The notes under the pieces are model-generated. The model searched no databases and was not told the origin of the DNA. It saw only the letters and a list, made by a program, of their open reading frames with translations. 14,613 nt of DNA, from contig JAOZOT010000045.1 in NCBI GenBank assembly GCA_029933115.1, forward strand, positions 1 through 14,613, given 5' to 3'. The number at the start of each line of letters is the position of its first letter. Position 1 is the stretch's first letter. This DNA comes from Anaerolineae bacterium. Lineage in GTDB: Bacteria; Chloroflexota; Anaerolineae; E26-bin7. A program made the translations under genes and the position numbers. Of the stretch, positions 1 to 7,826 are shown piece after piece.

Positions 1-1
1 T

Positions 2-64
2 CAAGCCTGCGGGAGGGTAGCCGTCCCCTCTGCGGGTGAATTACGAAAGGGCCTCGATGTCTAG
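2..64 (+). CDS. Possible 3' end of an upstream gene (partial)
   Basis: An open frame runs from the window edge to a TAG at 62-64 and would encode about 20 residues ending in ELRKGLDV. It lies on the same strand as the DUF2298 gene and ends 43 bases before that gene's GTG start, which fits an upstream operon member. The piece is too short to identify. A second frame stays open from base 1 only to a TGA at 37-39, so neither frame can be chosen firmly. Bases 65-107 hold only the ribosome binding site of the next gene. Confidence 0.25.
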   Translation, partial: QACGRVAVPSAGELRKGLDV

Positions 65-107
65 TGCCTGACTCCAGGGGAAGCTCGTTGAACGAGGAGA
101 GAAGCAC

Positions 108-2549
108 GTGAATGAGGTCTTGGCTGTTTTCCTTTGGTGGCTGATAATCGAGATACTGGGCCTGGTAGCTTTGCCACTTACCGTGCGGCTGTTCAGACAC
201 CTGCCCGACCGAGGTTATGCCCTGGCCAAGCCCCTGGGCTTGCTCCTGGTCAGCTATGTGCTGTGGATCGGGGCCACTTTCGGCTTGTTGCACAACAACG
301 TGGGAGGCATTGTCTTCTCGATCCTGGCGGTGGGAGCTTTCTCCGGCCGGTTTTACGCCAGGGGCGAAAAGGATGACAGCCTTTTCTCCCTGCTGAGAAA
401 CAGGAGATGGGTCATCGTCGTCAGTGAAACGCTTTTCGCCCTGGCTTTTGGCCTGTGGGCTCTCTACCGGGCCTACAACCCGCAGATAGCAGGCACTGAG
501 AAGCCCATGGAGTTCGCTTTCCTCAACGCCGTCCTGCGCAGCGAGACCTTTCCCCCCCACGACCCCTGGCTCTCTGGCTTTGCCATCAGCTATTACTATT
601 TCGGCTATCTGATGATGGCCGTGCTCACCAAGCTCTCCGGTGTGCCGTCCGGCATCGCGTTCAACCTGGGCATTGCGCTGCTCTTTGCTCTGACGATGAC
701 CGGGGCTTTCAGTCTGGTTTACAATTTGGTAAAGGGAGCTGAGAAGCCATCACCTTCTTCCGGTCCACTCAACCCTATCTTCCACGGCCTCCTGGGCTCT
801 ATCCTTGTCGCTGTGATCGGCAACCTGGAGGGGTTTCTGGAGGTTTTGCACGCCAAAGGAATCGGCCCGGCCGGTTTCTGGCGCTGGCTGGACCTGAAAG
901 ACCTGGGAAAACCTCCGACCACCAACACCTGGTTGCCCACTCGTTACCTGTGGTGGTGGCGGGCTTCTCGCATCATCCACGACAGAGACCTGCTGGGCAA
1001 CGATATGGAGGTCATTGACGAGTTCCCTTTCTTCAGCTTCTTGCTGGGCGATATGCACCCCCACGTTCTGGCTCTGCCCTTTGTTCTTCTGGCTCTAGCG
1101 CTGGCTTTCAACTGGCTGCTCTCGCGCCGTAAATTGAGCTGGCCTGAGTTGAGCCTGACGGCTCTGTGTCTGGGGGCTCTGGGTTTCTTGAACACCTGGG
1201 ATTTCCCTATCTATTTGTTCATAGCCATCGCCGCTTACGCCGTCCAACGCTATGGGCATCACAGAGCCCTCAACACCAATTGGCTGAAGGAGGTCGGATA
1301 TACGGCTGTGCTGCTGGCAGCCCTGGGTTTTGCTTTCTACCTGCCTTTCTACATCGGCTTCCAGTCTCAGGCGGGCGGGTTGCTGCCTACCCTCTTTACC
1401 ATCACCAGGTTGAATCAATATCTGGTCATCTTTGGGCTGTTCGTCTTTGCCCTTGTTGGCTTCCTCGTCGTGCGGGTTATAGAGTTGCTCTCACTGCGGG
1501 GGCAGGATGGCGAGAGGGTCTTGAGTTCGCGGGCTTTGCTCCTTGATTGGCTGCGCGTCCTGGTGTGGATGGCGATCTTGCCGCCGCTGGCCATGTTCGT
1601 AGCCATCATGCCCGTGGTCGCTACCGAGAGAGGGCGAGCCTTTCTGCAAGGCGTCTTGGATAGCGAACCCGTGCGCCAGGTGATTGGTCAGCAGACCCTC
1701 GTTTCTCTCCTGCTAAAGAGTCTTGAACTTCGCCTCAGCAACCCCTGGTTCTTCCTCTTTTCGGTTTCGCTGATAGCTTTGGTCATTGTTCTGATCCTAT
1801 ACGAATCACGAATCACGCTCAGCCCCAGCGTCCTCTTTGTCCTTTTGATGGCTTTCACCGCCTTGCTCCTGGCCTTCAGCGTGGAGTTTGTCTACCTCAA
1901 AGATAGCTTCGGCACTCGCATGAACACTATTTTCAAGTTCTACTTCCAGGCCTGGGTGCTTCTGGCGGTCACCGGTGCCTTCTGCGTCTATTACGTGGCC
2001 GGTCGAGGGAGGATTGGCTGGGTCCGTTCTCTGTGGCTGGCCGGTTTTGGGGCTTTGTTCCTGGCGGGCATGGTCTACCCGTTGGCGGCCGGTTACACCA
2101 AGGCCGGTGGTTTCAAGAGCGAGCCTACCCTCGACGGCACGGCCTATATGGCCGAGCACAACCCTGATGACTACGCGGCGATCCAATGGCTCAACGAGAA
2201 CGTAAAAGGAGCGCCGGTCATCCTGGAGGCCACGGGCGGGTCTTACACCTATTATGGTCGGGTTTCCTCTCAGACGGGGTTGCCCACGTTGTTGGGTTGG
2301 GATTTCCACGAAGTACAGTGGCGGGGTAGCGGCGAGGAGGGCAACAAGCGCAAGCCGGACATCAAAACCATCTACGGCACTCTCGATGCCCAGGTCGCCT
2401 TGACGTTGATGGACAAATACGATGTGGAGTATGTCTACGTGGGGTCTTTGGAGCGGGGTCGCTACCCCTCAGCAGCCCTGGACAAATTTGATTACATTAT
2501 GGATGTGGTCTATCAGCGAGGGGCGGTGACGATTTACAAACGGCGTTAG
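108..2549 (+). CDS. DUF2298 (Chlor_Arch_YYY) polytopic membrane protein
   Basis: An 813-residue integral membrane protein with many hydrophobic segments spread over about residues 1-690 and a soluble C-terminal part (about 700-813). The family hallmark is visible as a Tyr triplet at Y162-Y164 inside SGFAISYYYFGYL. Other landmarks are GDMHPH at 314-319, NTWDFPIY near 365, TRMNTIFKFYFQAW from 603, and a C-terminal GRVSSQTGLPTLLGWDFHEV block. The length is usual for the family. The architecture resembles GT-C membrane glycosyltransferases, so a role in building or transferring envelope glycans is likely but not proven. The GTG start is supported by GAGGAG at 94-99, eight bases upstream. It heads a run of + strand genes that includes another GT-C-like protein. 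A 7-bp tandem repeat (1801-1817) falls in a loop between membrane segments. Confidence 0.88.
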   Translation: MNEVLAVFLWWLIIEILGLVALPLTVRLFRHLPDRGYALAKPLGLLLVSYVLWIGATFGLLHNNVGGIVFSILAVGAFSGRFYARGEKDDSLFSLLRNRRWVIVVSETLFALAFGLWALYRAYNPQIAGTEKPMEFAFLNAVLRSETFPPHDPWLSGFAISYYYFGYLMMAVLTKLSGVPSGIAFNLGIALLFALTMTGAFSLVYNLVKGAEKPSPSSGPLNPIFHGLLGSILVAVIGNLEGFLEVLHAKGIGPAGFWRWLDLKDLGKPPTTNTWLPTRYLWWWRASRIIHDRDLLGNDMEVIDEFPFFSFLLGDMHPHVLALPFVLLALALAFNWLLSRRKLSWPELSLTALCLGALGFLNTWDFPIYLFIAIAAYAVQRYGHHRALNTNWLKEVGYTAVLLAALGFAFYLPFYIGFQSQAGGLLPTLFTITRLNQYLVIFGLFVFALVGFLVVRVIELLSLRGQDGERVLSSRALLLDWLRVLVWMAILPPLAMFVAIMPVVATERGRAFLQGVLDSEPVRQVIGQQTLVSLLLKSLELRLSNPWFFLFSVSLIALVIVLILYESRITLSPSVLFVLLMAFTALLLAFSVEFVYLKDSFGTRMNTIFKFYFQAWVLLAVTGAFCVYYVAGRGRIGWVRSLWLAGFGALFLAGMVYPLAAGYTKAGGFKSEPTLDGTAYMAEHNPDDYAAIQWLNENVKGAPVILEATGGSYTYYGRVSSQTGLPTLLGWDFHEVQWRGSGEEGNKRKPDIKTIYGTLDAQVALTLMDKYDVEYVYVGSLERGRYPSAALDKFDYIMDVVYQRGAVTIYKRR
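1801..1817. repeat. Heptanucleotide tandem repeat inside DUF2298 gene
   Basis: The unit ACGAATC occurs twice in tandem (1801-1807 and 1808-1814) followed by ACG, about 2.4 copies. It is read in frame as part of LYESRITLS, a short polar loop between two hydrophobic stretches, so it seems tolerated by the protein. It is too short to be sure it is more than chance. Confidence 0.5.
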
Positions 2550-2586
2550 ACCTGAAACGTGATCCATAGGAGGGGGGAGGAGGAGA

Positions 2587-3114
2587 ATGATGGACCTTTG
2601 GGAAGCGATAAAAGAGCGACATAGCATCCGACGTTATGTGGAGGGGCGCGATGTCCCCGCTGAGACGGTTGAGCGGCTGCTTCAGGCGGCTATCGCTGCA
2701 CCTTCGGCGGGAAATTGCCAACCCTGGCACTTTGTGGTGGTGCGCGATCCCAAGACCAAACGAGGACTGGCCGAGGCCGCCTACGGTCAGCAGTTTGTGG
2801 CTCAGGCCCCGGTGGTCATCGTCGTCTGCGCCGACCCTGCCCGCTCGGCTTCGCGCTACGGTCGGCGCGGGAGCGAACTCTACTGCCTGCAAGACACAGC
2901 GGCGGCCACCGAGAACATCCTGCTTGGGGTCACGGCCCTGGGTCTGGGAGCCTGCTGGGTGGGCGCTTTCGACGAGGGGGCAGCGGCCGCGGCTCTGAAT
3001 CTCCCATCACACTTGCGCCCCGTGGCCATCATACCTGTTGGCCATCCCGATGAGAGATTCGCCCGCCGTACCCCACGGCGACCACTGGCTGAGGTTACCA
3101 CCTTCATCGGGTAG
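2587..3114 (+). CDS. Nitroreductase-family FMN oxidoreductase
   Basis: A 175-residue cytoplasmic protein of the nitroreductase superfamily, flavoenzymes that use FMN and NAD(P)H to reduce nitro compounds, quinones or other small electrophiles. The N-terminal FMN-phosphate motif ERHSIRRY (10-17) is clear, followed by APSAGNCQPWHFVVV (38-52), the usual FMN and dimer region, and the helix DTAAATENILLGVTALGLGACWVG (103-126). It ends with the typical AIIPVGHPDE segment. The length matches the small single-domain class. The start is the first of two adjacent ATG codons, preceded by a strong purine tract (AGGAGGGG and GGAGGAG within 2569-2585). It lies 37 bases after the DUF2298 gene and 10 before the glycosyltransferase start, so it is probably co-transcribed. 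Its real substrate cannot be told from sequence; the flanking envelope genes give no obvious link. Confidence 0.93.
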   Translation: MMDLWEAIKERHSIRRYVEGRDVPAETVERLLQAAIAAPSAGNCQPWHFVVVRDPKTKRGLAEAAYGQQFVAQAPVVIVVCADPARSASRYGRRGSELYCLQDTAAATENILLGVTALGLGACWVGAFDEGAAAAALNLPSHLRPVAIIPVGHPDERFARRTPRRPLAEVTTFIG

Positions 3115-3124
3115 AAAGCCGACA

Positions 3125-6100
3125 ATGATCGGGAATCGGTCTCCGACAACTACCAGACAGGCGCTTCTCCTTCTTACCTTGTTAGCTTTCGGCCTGCGGG
3201 CAACCAGGCTGAACTTTCAACCCCTCTGGTGGGATGAAGGTTACAGCCTGTACTTCGCCACAATGAACCTGGCGGCGATGGTCGCCGGCACGGCCGGCGA
3301 CATCCACCCGCCCTTTTACTATGCCCTGCTTCATTTCTGGATCGCCTTCCTGGGCTCTGAGGCCATTGTTGTGCGCTTGTTCTCTGTATTTGTCGGCACG
3401 CTGACCGTGCCTCTGCTCTATCAAGTAGGCCGTCGCCTCGCAGATGAGAGGGCAGGGACGCTGGCCTCCCTGGTCATGGCCATAGCTCCTCTCCACATCT
3501 ACTACTCTCAGGAAGTGCGGATGTACGGGCTGGTGACCTTGTTGGGACTGCTGTCGGTGTATTTCGCTCTAGGGCCGGTGAAGGACCAGGCTCAGGCAGC
3601 GGGCCAGAGCCGGCAAACCCTGCTCTGGGGAGGATACGTCGCCATCACCCTGGCCGCCTTGTACACCCAATACTATGCCACTTTCATCCCTCTGTTCCAA
3701 ACCGTCTTTGTGGTAGGATACTTTGCCCTTTCGACGCTCAGACAAGGGCCTGTACAGCAGGGCGGGGGTCGGTGGGCCGACCCCGTTCGCAAAAGAGGAA
3801 AAGCGGGGTTGAAGGGGCACCCCTCAAGCTCGCCGGACTTTGCGGCGCAAGCCGGACAGGGCCGAAAGGCAAAGGCCGCGACTCTGCTCGTCCGATGGTT
3901 GATAGCTCAAGGGGTCCTCTTTCTGCTGTATGTGCCTTGGGTCATTTACGCCGGTGGGCAATTGACCGAGTACGTCATAGGCAAAGTGGCCCATGAGGGG
4001 TATCGCCCCCTGGGGCTATGGGCCTTCTTCGGCCAACATCTGGCGACCTTTGGCCTGGGACACCTTGCCCCGGACCAAAGCTATCTGTACTGGGCCGGAT
4101 TGTTCTTCTTCCTGCTGGCCCTTCTGGGAGCCCTTCGCTCACCCTTGCGCAGGTTGCGAACGGCCTTGGCAACGGGGCAATCCTCCGTAAAAGTCGCCAC
4201 CGCAAGCCCAATTTTCCTGCTTCTCTATTTGCTCGTCCCCCTCCTGATGGCCTATTTCATTAACCTGCGTTTTCCCTTCGCTCCCGTTGGGATGGAGCGC
4301 CTGAGCCTGCTCGCTACGCCGGCCTACTATTTGCTCATCGGCCTGGGATTGGCCTGGCTCTGGCAGAGCTCGCGCCCCCTGTTCTGGCTCTCTACCCTGG
4401 CCCTCACCTGTGTAAGCAGCCTCTCTCTCCACGGCTTCTACACCGTTGAACGCTACCCTCAGGACGACTACCGGCCCCTCATCGCCCGAGTGCAAACTAT
4501 AGCCTCCCCCAACGATGCAGTCTTTTGCATCTATCCCTGGCAAGTGGGATACTTTGAGAGCTACTACCGAAGGGAACAGCCTCATGTCATCCTCGCCTCC
4601 AGTGGGGAATGGGGTCCCCCCATCCAGAGGGAGTTGGAGGAACTTCTGGCCCAAGGGCGACGTCTCTGGTTTCCAGCCTATCAGGCCAAAGGAGGGATCA
4701 TGGAAAGCCAGGTGGAGCGATTCCTGCTTGCCAATAGCTATCCCATTCTCAATGAGTGGTATGGGACGACGCGGCTTTCCTTCTATGCCCCCGCAGACCC
4801 AAAGGGCCTGCAAAAGGCCTCTGAAGCTGTAAACTTTGATAATCGTCTGCGGTTGCTGGAATACGCTCTGAACCCCGGCCCGTTGGAGGCCGGTTGGGGA
4901 GTGGTCACTGTGGACCTCCTTTGGCTGAAAGAAGGGAGATTGGATGGCCGTTACCTGGTTGGCCTGCGCCTGACCGACCAGGCCGGGCGCACCTGGGCTC
5001 AGCGGGACAGCGAACCCATGGCCGGACTCAGCCCCTTCTCAGTCTGGCAGGAGGGCGAACCGGTGTCCGATCACCACGGCCTCCTGGTGCCGGCCGGTAC
5101 CCCGCCGGGCGACTATCAACTCAGGCTGGGGGTGTACCGGGCTACAGATGAGCGCGGGTTGACCGTCCTGGACGAAAACTCTATCCCCCAGGGCACCGAG
5201 GCCGTACTGGGGACAGTCCATGTGGTGCCCCCAGCCCACCGGCCACCCATTGAAGCCCTGGCTATCGAGCATCCCCTTGCAGCCGACCTGGCAGATTCAG
5301 AGAAAGGCCCTGCTCTACGCCTTCTGGGATACAGCCTGGGTGAGGGCCCCCTGAAGCCCGGCCAGGCCCTCAAATTGACTCTCTTCTGGCAGGCCCTGGC
5401 GGAGGTGAACCGTGATTACATCGTCTTTGTCCAACTTCAGGACGAGAAGGGAGGGCTATGGGCCAATCGGGAGACCTCCCCTGTAGATGGCAGCTACCCC
5501 ACAACGGGCTGGCAAGCCGGCCAGTTGGTGCGCGACCCCCACGACCTTACGGTGCCGGCCGCAGTGCCCGACGGGCAATATCGCCTGGTAGTGGGCCTCT
5601 ATCGGGCCACAGACAAGGAACGCCTGGTCGTCGTTTCCGGCCCTCAGCGCGGGCGAGATAATCTGACCCTGACCGCAGTAAACGTCCAGGGCCGCGAGCA
5701 CGACTACCTGAAGCCGAGGGTCTCGCATCCCCTTCAGGCTCGTTTCGGCGAAAGCATTGTCCTCATCGGCTACGATTTGGAGGATCGGCAACTCAGACCG
5801 GGCGACACGCTGAGGCTGACCCTTTATTGGCACGCTCTGAGCCCCGTGGACAAATCATACACCGTCTTCGTCCACCTGCTGGACGCCAATGAAGTCATCC
5901 AGGGCTGGGGCGACAGCCTGCCCGGCAGCGGCACCCTCCCCACCACCAGTTGGCTGGCGGGTGAATACCTGCAGGACAGGCACGAGATCGCCGTCAAACC
6001 CGAGGCCCCTCCAGGCGAGTACCTGATTGAAGTGGGGCTATACGAGGCGCTCAGCGGCGCGCGTCTGCCTCTCGTGGACGAGAAGGGAGAGGTGCAAGGA

Positions 6101-6151
6101 GATAGAGTTTTGTTGGCCCAGACCCCCATCAACATTAGACCTTGGAGGTAA
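3125..6151 (+). CDS. GT-C (family 39-like) membrane glycosyltransferase with three C-terminal beta-sandwich repeats
   Basis: A 1008-residue membrane protein. The N-terminal half is a GT-C glycosyltransferase of the PMT_2/family-39 type, which moves sugars from a lipid-linked donor at the outer face of the membrane. Key signs are LWWDEGYS with the catalytic-type D37-E38, HPP at 61-63, and YYSQEVRMYG at 126-135, then further membrane helices to about residue 450. Residues from about 570 to the end hold three copies of a roughly 140-residue domain (about 570-705, 709-858 and 860-1007), each with a version of LTLYWHAL, PTTxWxxGExVxDxH and PPGxYxLxVGLY. The start is placed at the ATG at 3125 because an upstream in-frame ATG at 3038 would overlap the nitroreductase by 77 bases. 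The Shine-Dalgarno is weak, so translation may be coupled. Residues 208-243 come from an inserted repeat. The acceptor is unknown. Confidence 0.87.
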   Translation: MIGNRSPTTTRQALLLLTLLAFGLRATRLNFQPLWWDEGYSLYFATMNLAAMVAGTAGDIHPPFYYALLHFWIAFLGSEAIVVRLFSVFVGTLTVPLLYQVGRRLADERAGTLASLVMAIAPLHIYYSQEVRMYGLVTLLGLLSVYFALGPVKDQAQAAGQSRQTLLWGGYVAITLAALYTQYYATFIPLFQTVFVVGYFALSTLRQGPVQQGGGRWADPVRKRGKAGLKGHPSSSPDFAAQAGQGRKAKAATLLVRWLIAQGVLFLLYVPWVIYAGGQLTEYVIGKVAHEGYRPLGLWAFFGQHLATFGLGHLAPDQSYLYWAGLFFFLLALLGALRSPLRRLRTALATGQSSVKVATASPIFLLLYLLVPLLMAYFINLRFPFAPVGMERLSLLATPAYYLLIGLGLAWLWQSSRPLFWLSTLALTCVSSLSLHGFYTVERYPQDDYRPLIARVQTIASPNDAVFCIYPWQVGYFESYYRREQPHVILASSGEWGPPIQRELEELLAQGRRLWFPAYQAKGGIMESQVERFLLANSYPILNEWYGTTRLSFYAPADPKGLQKASEAVNFDNRLRLLEYALNPGPLEAGWGVVTVDLLWLKEGRLDGRYLVGLRLTDQAGRTWAQRDSEPMAGLSPFSVWQEGEPVSDHHGLLVPAGTPPGDYQLRLGVYRATDERGLTVLDENSIPQGTEAVLGTVHVVPPAHRPPIEALAIEHPLAADLADSEKGPALRLLGYSLGEGPLKPGQALKLTLFWQALAEVNRDYIVFVQLQDEKGGLWANRETSPVDGSYPTTGWQAGQLVRDPHDLTVPAAVPDGQYRLVVGLYRATDKERLVVVSGPQRGRDNLTLTAVNVQGREHDYLKPRVSHPLQARFGESIVLIGYDLEDRQLRPGDTLRLTLYWHALSPVDKSYTVFVHLLDANEVIQGWGDSLPGSGTLPTTSWLAGEYLQDRHEIAVKPEAPPGEYLIEVGLYEALSGARLPLVDEKGEVQGDRVLLAQTPINIRPWR
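3746..3853. repeat. Dispersed palindromic repeat, copy A, in frame inside the glycosyltransferase
   Basis: About 108 bp beginning GGGCCTGTACAGCAGG (3746-3761) and ending TGCGGCGCAAGCC (3841-3853). The ends are imperfect inverted repeats of each other (9 of 13 positions match). Inside are two hairpins: a perfect 8-bp stem GGGGTCGG/CCGACCCC (3765-3772 with 3777-3784, loop TGGG), and TTGA-A-GGGG/CCCCTCAA (3809-3817 with 3820-3827, one bulged base). Near-identical flanks GACAAGGGCC (3741-3750) and GACAGGGCC (3855-3863) may be a target duplication. It encodes a polar loop of 36 codons between two membrane segments. The head is shared with copies at 11964 and 14554, and the second hairpin with the copy at 14554. 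Confidence 0.68.
6144..6151 (+). promoter_or_regulatory. serS ribosome binding site overlapping the upstream stop codon
   Basis: GGAGGT at 6144-6149 is ten bases before the serS ATG at 6160. Its last base starts the TAA stop (6149-6151) of the glycosyltransferase. This decides the ATG at 6160 over the in-frame TTG at 6142 and suggests coupled translation. Confidence 0.8.
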
Positions 6152-6159
6152 ATCACACC

Positions 6160-7428
6160 ATGCTAGATTTGAGATTCATCCGTGAGCACCCCGACCTGGT
6201 TAAAGAGGCTCTGGTCAAGCTGAACACCACAGCCCCCATTGATGAAATATTGAGCCTGGATGAACAACGGCGGGGGCTTCTCTCTGAAGTAGAAGCTCTG
6301 AGAGCCAAACGCAACGCTGTCTCCAAAGAGATTGGGAGAATGAAAGCAGGCGACGGTCGCCAGGCCCTTATCGAGGAAATGCGGGCAGTAGGCGAGCGCA
6401 TCAAAGAACTGGACAACCAGATACACCAGGTGGAAGCACAATTGAATGACGCCATGCTCCAGGTGCCTAACATGCCCCACGAGAGTGTGCCTGTGGGCCG
6501 TGACGAGAGCGAAAATGTGGTGGTACGCACCTGGGGACAGCCCAAAGAGTTCGATTTTGAGCCACTGCCCCACTGGGACCTGGGCCCGACTTTGGACATT
6601 ATTGATTTTGAGCGAGGGGTGAAACTTTCTGGCACCCGTTTCTACGTGCTCAAGGGGTTGGGAGCCAAACTCCAGCGCGCCCTCATCACCTGGATGCTGG
6701 ACCTGCACGTCAACGAGCACGGCTACACCGAGATTTACCCGCCTTTCATGGTGAGAGAGGAATGTATGTGGGGTGCCGGGCAACTGCCCAAGTTCCTGGA
6801 CAATATCTACCACGATGTGGAAGACGACGTCTGGTTCATCGGCACAGCCGAAATCCCGCTGACCAACCTCCACCGCGATGAGATTCTGGCCCCAGGCACA
6901 CTGCCCCTCTACTACGTGGCTTACACGGCCTGCTTCCGCCGCGAGAAAATGTCGGCCGGACGGGACACGCGAGGCATCAAGCGCGGCCATCAGTTCGACA
7001 AGGTGGAGATGTACAAGTTCACCACCCCTGAAACCTCATACGAGGAACTGGAGCGTCTGGTGGATAATGCCGAGGACGTCTGTCGCCGCCTGGGGATAGC
7101 TCACCGGGTGGTGCAGATGTGCACCGGCGACCTGGGCTTCTCCGCGGCCAAGAAATACGACGTGGAGATGTGGGCGCCTGGCGTACAGGAATGGTTGGAA
7201 GTCAGCTCATGCTCCAATTGCGAGGACTTTCAAGCCCGCCGGGCCAACATCCGCTACCGGCCCGAACCTGGAGCCAAACCCCAGTTTGTGCACACCCTCA
7301 ACGGCTCCGGCCTGGCCTTACCCCGGGTGATGATCGCCATCATGGAGAACTACCAGCAGGCCGACGGCAGCATCGTCGTGCCCGAGGTCTTGAGGCCCTA
7401 CATGGGCGGGGTGGAAGTCATTGGGTAG
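6160..7428 (+). CDS. serS: Seryl-tRNA synthetase
   Basis: A 422-residue cytoplasmic class II aminoacyl-tRNA synthetase that charges tRNA-Ser (and tRNA-Sec where present) with serine. The N-terminal tRNA-binding coiled coil is visible from about residue 25 to 100 (heptad-rich LLSEVEALRAKRNAVSKEIG and following). The catalytic core shows the motif 1 region GYTEIYPPFMV, motif 2 ACFRREKMSAGRDTRG followed by RGHQFDKVEMYKF, and motif 3 NGSGLALPRVMIAIMENYQ; the C-terminus is VVPEVLRPYMGG. Length is normal for bacterial SerRS. Translation begins at the ATG preceded by GGAGGT. The gene ends the + strand run and lies about 160 bases before two serine tRNA genes, a sensible functional pairing. Compared with the common FRxEAGSAGRDTRG form, motif 2 reads FRREKMSAGRDTRG, a variant outside the key Arg residues. 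Confidence 0.97.
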   Translation: MLDLRFIREHPDLVKEALVKLNTTAPIDEILSLDEQRRGLLSEVEALRAKRNAVSKEIGRMKAGDGRQALIEEMRAVGERIKELDNQIHQVEAQLNDAMLQVPNMPHESVPVGRDESENVVVRTWGQPKEFDFEPLPHWDLGPTLDIIDFERGVKLSGTRFYVLKGLGAKLQRALITWMLDLHVNEHGYTEIYPPFMVREECMWGAGQLPKFLDNIYHDVEDDVWFIGTAEIPLTNLHRDEILAPGTLPLYYVAYTACFRREKMSAGRDTRGIKRGHQFDKVEMYKFTTPETSYEELERLVDNAEDVCRRLGIAHRVVQMCTGDLGFSAAKKYDVEMWAPGVQEWLEVSSCSNCEDFQARRANIRYRPEPGAKPQFVHTLNGSGLALPRVMIAIMENYQQADGSIVVPEVLRPYMGGVEVIG

Positions 7429-7440
7429 TATGGGGAGATG

Positions 7441-7520
7441 GTAGGTGGGTGGTTAGGTGGCTGGGTGGCTGGGTGGTTAGGTGGCCGGGTGGTTGGGTGG
7501 TTGGGTGGTTGGGTAGGTGG
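7441..7520. repeat. 8-bp G-rich tandem repeat (GTGGYTRG)n
   Basis: Eight consecutive 8-bp units of the form GTGGYTRG (one is GTGGCCGG) occupy 7449-7512, flanked on both sides by one GTAGGTGG (7441-7448 and 7513-7520). On the + strand four GGG runs at 7487, 7495, 7503 and 7511 are each separated by exactly five bases, which fits the usual G-quadruplex pattern. The array fills the serS-tRNA gap and ends eight bases before the -35 box of the tRNA-Ser promoter. It contains no gene. Confidence 0.9.
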
Positions 7521-7528
7521 AGGTGGGG

Positions 7529-7557
7529 TTGACATTCTGCCCTCTCTCTGCTATACT
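7529..7557 (+). promoter_or_regulatory. Sigma-70-type promoter for the tRNA-Ser pair
   Basis: TTGACA (7529-7534) is a perfect -35 box, followed by a 17-base spacer and TATACT (7552-7557) as the -10 box. Transcription would start near 7564, giving a leader of about 28 bases before the first tRNA. The strength fits a stable RNA operon. Confidence 0.85.
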
Positions 7558-7591
7558 ATAATTGTGGAGAGGGAGAGAAGCCATCTTCACC

Positions 7592-7681
<90 letters not shown>

Positions 7682-7694
7682 GCAAGGACTTTTC

Positions 7695-7787
7695 GGAGGA
7701 GTAGCCAAGTGGTCATAAGGCGACGCACTGCTAATGCGTTGTGGGGTTAACGCTCCACCGTGGGTTCGAATCCCACCTCCTCCGCCA
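7695..7787 (+). tRNA. tRNA-Ser (GCU)
   Basis: Class II tRNA 13 bases after the first. The acceptor stem is GGAGGAG (7695-7701) with CTCCTCC (7777-7783), discriminator G7784, and encoded CCA (7785-7787). The anticodon arm is ACGCA-CTGCTAA-TGCGT, anticodon GCT, reading AGC/AGU. The variable arm GTGGGG/CTCCAC pairs and the T arm GTGGG-TTCGAAT-CCCAC is perfect. No separate promoter is visible, so it is probably processed from the same transcript. Confidence 0.97.
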
Positions 7788-7796
7788 TTTAAGCTT

Positions 7797-7826
7797 CAGC
7801 CACCGATGAATTCGGTGGCTGTTTGC
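7797..7826. terminator. Hairpin terminator after the tRNA-Ser pair, facing the endonuclease gene end
   Basis: A perfect 10-bp stem CAGCCACCGA (7797-7806) with TCGGTGGCTG (7812-7821) and a 5-base loop. It starts nine bases after the tRNA CCA and is followed on the + strand by TTTGCT, a weak T tract. On the - strand it lies just after the endonuclease stop codon, so it may end transcription in both directions. Confidence 0.7.

Noticed and set aside
1..40. Window start as a fourth copy of the dispersed repeat (TCAAGC followed by GC-rich sequence)
   Set aside because: Only six bases match the sequence after the CCCC of copies A and C, and no head or tail is present.
3038..3124. An in-frame ATG at 3038 that would lengthen the glycosyltransferase by 29 residues
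   Set aside because: It would overlap the nitroreductase by 77 bases, and the extra residues are hydrophilic and unlike a family N-terminus; the ATG at 3125 fits directly before the first membrane helix.
6163..6990. A long open frame on the - strand opposite serS
   Set aside because: It is antisense to a certain serS; the protein has no family features and the frame follows from the codon bias of serS.
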